A stretch of DNA of 7,230 bases. Source: Chloroflexota bacterium (lineage in GTDB: Bacteria > Chloroflexota > Dehalococcoidia > DSTF01 > JACRBR01). Below, one piece after another: positions 5,722 through 7,230 of the stretch. Under the pieces are notes generated by a model. It was not told where the DNA came from. It searched no databases and saw only the letters and a program-made list of their open reading frames with translations. How positions within the stretch are numbered: position 1 is the stretch's first letter; each line of letters starts with the position of its first letter. The stretch covers positions 1-7,230 of the forward strand of contig JACRBR010000117.1 of NCBI GenBank assembly GCA_016213125.1, read 5' to 3'. Made by a program: the position numbers and the translations under genes.

Positions 5722-6120
5722 CTAGCCGAACGGCCAGGAGCATCCGCTGCATCCGGCGGAGCGTTCGGTCAGCAACTCACTCCGGGAACGCAAGCGCAGA
5801 CGCTGGTAGCTGAACCCGACCAGATCTTCGTAGGACATCGTCGAGAGATCTGTGAAGCACACCGGCTGCTGGAGGCCGATCAGTTGATCGCGCAAGCGCT
5901 CGCGGTCCGCCGTACCTGTGGGTGCAATGGTGAGATACGGCCGGCCCTCGTGATCGACTGAAAGCGACTGGCCCGCCGCATCCCACGCCGCCGTGATGCG
6001 GTGCGCGTGCTTGTCGCTCGTGCCCACGACCGCGTCCGAGGTGGTCTCGAACGCGATGATCCCCCGGCCGTCGTACTGAACGAATACCGGCGGTGTGATC
6101 GCTCGCTCGCCTGCGCTCAT
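5722..6120 (-). CDS. Uncharacterised 132-residue protein with C-terminal CxxC
   Basis: I do not recognise this family. The protein has no signal peptide or membrane segment and looks like a small soluble alpha/beta protein: strands at about 12-16 and 20-26, 'HRITAAWD' (40-47), 'RPYLTIAP' (60-67), a helix at about 71-83, and a basic stretch 'QRLRLRSRSE' (106-115). The last residues, 'CSGCSWPFG' (124-132), contain a CxxC pair that could bind metal or be redox-active. Codon use is biased to G/C at third positions like its neighbours, which supports real coding over the overlapping frame at 5777-6283. There is no strong Shine-Dalgarno sequence before the ATG at 6120. It lies 72 bases downstream of the mutL stop on the same strand, so co-transcription is possible, and converges on fmt. 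A link to mismatch repair is only positional. Confidence 0.7.
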   Translation of the reverse strand: MSAGERAITPPVFVQYDGRGIIAFETTSDAVVGTSDKHAHRITAAWDAAGQSLSVDHEGRPYLTIAPTGTADRERLRDQLIGLQQPVCFTDLSTMSYEDLVGFSYQRLRLRSRSELLTERSAGCSGCSWPFG

Positions 6121-6155
6121 CTGGCCACCGAACCTTATTCGCGATCGCCAGAAGA

Positions 6156-6184
6156 CCTCTGCGTCCTCCGCGGCTCTGCGGTGA
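6156..6184. repeat. Degenerate CTCTGCG-type intergenic repeat between mutL and the unknown gene
   Basis: The tract CCTCTGCGT CCTCCGCGG CTCTGCGGTGA reads as three imperfect 8-9-base copies of a C-(C/T)-C-(C/T)-GCG unit. It begins nine bases past the mutL stop codon. Closely similar CTCTGCGT/CTCTGCGGTGA strings recur between genes in several phyla; this is from memory and untested here. It is distinct from the heptamer tract at 3619-3639. Confidence 0.5.
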
Positions 6185-6192
6185 GCTCGTCG

Positions 6193-7230
6193 CTACCTCC
6201 GGCGGAACTCCCGCGCGATGGCGTCCGCCGCCAGGTGCACCATCGTCGGCCGTCCGTGCGGACACGTCCGCGGAGCCTCGCACCCCTCCAGCATGCGCAG
6301 CAGCTCCCGCTGCTCCGTTTCCGACATGCTCATCCCGGCGCGCACCGCGGCGTGACAGGCCAGCGACGCCGCGGCTCTGTGCGCGGAATCCTCCGCAGAA
6401 TCATCACGCGCCATCCTGTCAAGAAGCTCCGCGATCCCACGCGGGACGTCACCTCCCGCCAGCGGTGACGGCACCGTCCGCACCACGAACGCCGCGTCGC
6501 CGAAGTGATCGATCTCGAACCCCAGCCCGGCAAGCGCCGCCGCGTGTTCCGACAACAGCGCCCGCTGCGTGGCCCCCAGCTCGACCGTAAGCGGCTCGAG
6601 CAGCGCCTGTACCTCCGGCCGCCCCGCCCGGACCGACGACAGGAAACGCTCGTACAGGACGCGCTCGTGCGCGGCGTGCTGGTCGACCAGGTACATCCCA
6701 TCCGGTCCCTCGGCCACGACGTAGGTCGCGTTCACCTGCCCCACCGGCCGCAGCAACGGCAGCCTCTCCGCCATCGTCCCCGCCGATGGAGCGCGGGCGC
6801 CCTCGCCCGCGTATGGCAGCGCCGCCTCCGGCTGTGCATCGCCCGCCGCGGCAAATCCATCGTCTCCACCGCCACGCGCCCGATCGAAACCGCTCGCAGC
6901 CGGCGACGGCATCGGCATCTGCACCGGCCGCTGGGTCAGGAACAACGGCGGCCGATCACTCATCGCGGGCTCTGCGGCCCCCCACACGCCCGCCGACGCC
7001 GCCGGCATCATGCCCCGGTCCGCGATCGCCCGCCGCACCGCGCGCTGCAGCGATCCGAACACCGCGCGCTCGTTGCGCAGCCGCACTTCCGCCTTCGTGG
7101 GATGCACGTTCACGTCGACCTCGTCCGGCGCCACGCTGATATTCAGCACGGCCACCGGACGGCGGCCCACCGGCAGCATCCCCTGATAGGCTTCTTCCAC
7201 CGCGAACGTCAGCGCGCGGTTCTTCACCCA
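6193..7230 (-). CDS. mutL: DNA mismatch repair protein MutL (C-terminal part, 5' end outside window)
   Basis: The open frame enters from the right edge and stops at TAG (6195-6193), giving 345 visible codons. The GHKL ATPase region is beyond the window. The visible start is the end of the S5-like transducer domain, with 'VDVNVHPTKAEVR' around 7116-7078. A low-complexity Pro/Ala/Gly linker of about 75 residues follows. The C-terminal dimerisation/endonuclease domain starts at 'LLRPVGQVNATYVV'. It holds the metal-binding endonuclease motif DQHA-x2-E-x4-E, present as DQHAAHERVLYE (6684-6649), then 'ACHAAVRAG' and 'CPHGRP' (6264-6247). These features mark a MutL that nicks DNA itself, as in Bacillus and most bacteria without MutH, acting after MutS recognises a mismatch. 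Neither mutS nor other repair genes are in the window. The GTG at 7227 is an internal valine, not the start. Confidence 0.96.
   Translation of the reverse strand, partial: WVKNRALTFAVEEAYQGMLPVGRRPVAVLNISVAPDEVDVNVHPTKAEVRLRNERAVFGSLQRAVRRAIADRGMMPAASAGVWGAAEPAMSDRPPLFLTQRPVQMPMPSPAASGFDRARGGGDDGFAAAGDAQPEAALPYAGEGARAPSAGTMAERLPLLRPVGQVNATYVVAEGPDGMYLVDQHAAHERVLYERFLSSVRAGRPEVQALLEPLTVELGATQRALLSEHAAALAGLGFEIDHFGDAAFVVRTVPSPLAGGDVPRGIAELLDRMARDDSAEDSAHRAAASLACHAAVRAGMSMSETEQRELLRMLEGCEAPRTCPHGRPTMVHLAADAIAREFRRR

Noticed and set aside
5777..6283. A 168-codon minus-strand frame overlapping the 132-residue unknown gene and the mutL end
   Set aside because: It overlaps mutL by about 90 bases and is Arg/Gly-rich, while the alternative frame (5722-6120) shows normal G/C third-position bias and balanced composition.
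1..7230. Defence system, CRISPR array, transposon or tRNA
   Set aside because: No regularly spaced repeats, transposase motifs, terminal inverted repeats or cloverleaf sequences were seen. The nuclease has a signal peptide and no toxin-immunity partner, and MutL is housekeeping.

Overview
The window is a GC-rich (clearly above 60 % by eye), tightly packed bacterial chromosome segment with nine protein genes and no RNA gene, transposon or CRISPR array. Three genes encode probable lipoproteins with N-terminal lipoboxes followed by acidic or Gly/Asp/Ser-rich linkers. Several genes lack a Shine-Dalgarno sequence and instead have a -10-like box only 6-8 bases before the ATG. Together with tandem Gmad2 domains, an endonuclease-type MutL and short dispersed intergenic repeats, this suggests a Chloroflexota bacterium, possibly Dehalococcoidia-like. 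That placement is inference; there is no marker gene for taxonomy here.

Layout, left to right. (1) Bases 1-581, minus: the N-terminal half of a PfkB/adenosine-kinase-like sugar kinase, cut by the window edge. (2) 638-1222, plus: a secreted or lipid-anchored staphylococcal-nuclease-type thermonuclease, transcribed divergently from the kinase. (3) 1317-2222, plus: a lipoprotein with two copies of a similar ~100-residue domain joined by an acidic Asp/Ser heptad linker. It has its own promoter, a good ribosome binding site, and a 32-base perfectly palindromic terminator. (4) 2293-3558, plus: MoeA, the molybdenum insertase, whose probable -10 box abuts that terminator. (5) 3646-3924 and 3971-4702, minus: acylphosphatase, preceded in the same probable operon by a lipoprotein with two Gmad2 domains. 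(6) 4783-5718, plus: methionyl-tRNA formyltransferase (Fmt), divergent from the Gmad2 lipoprotein. (7) 5722-6120 and 6193-7230, minus: a 132-residue protein of unknown function downstream of the C-terminal part of MutL, which is cut by the right edge.

The genes do not form one pathway. They are housekeeping functions (MoeA, Fmt, MutL, acylphosphatase, sugar kinase) interleaved with cell-envelope lipoproteins, in small units of alternating direction. No unambiguous new multi-gene system is visible. The items most worth a second look are the duplicated-domain lipoprotein, the double-Gmad2 lipoprotein paired with acylphosphatase, the recurring leaderless-type promoters, the terminator/promoter overlap before moeA, the unknown protein behind mutL, and two short intergenic repeat tracts. 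No stretch longer than about 95 bases lacks a gene.
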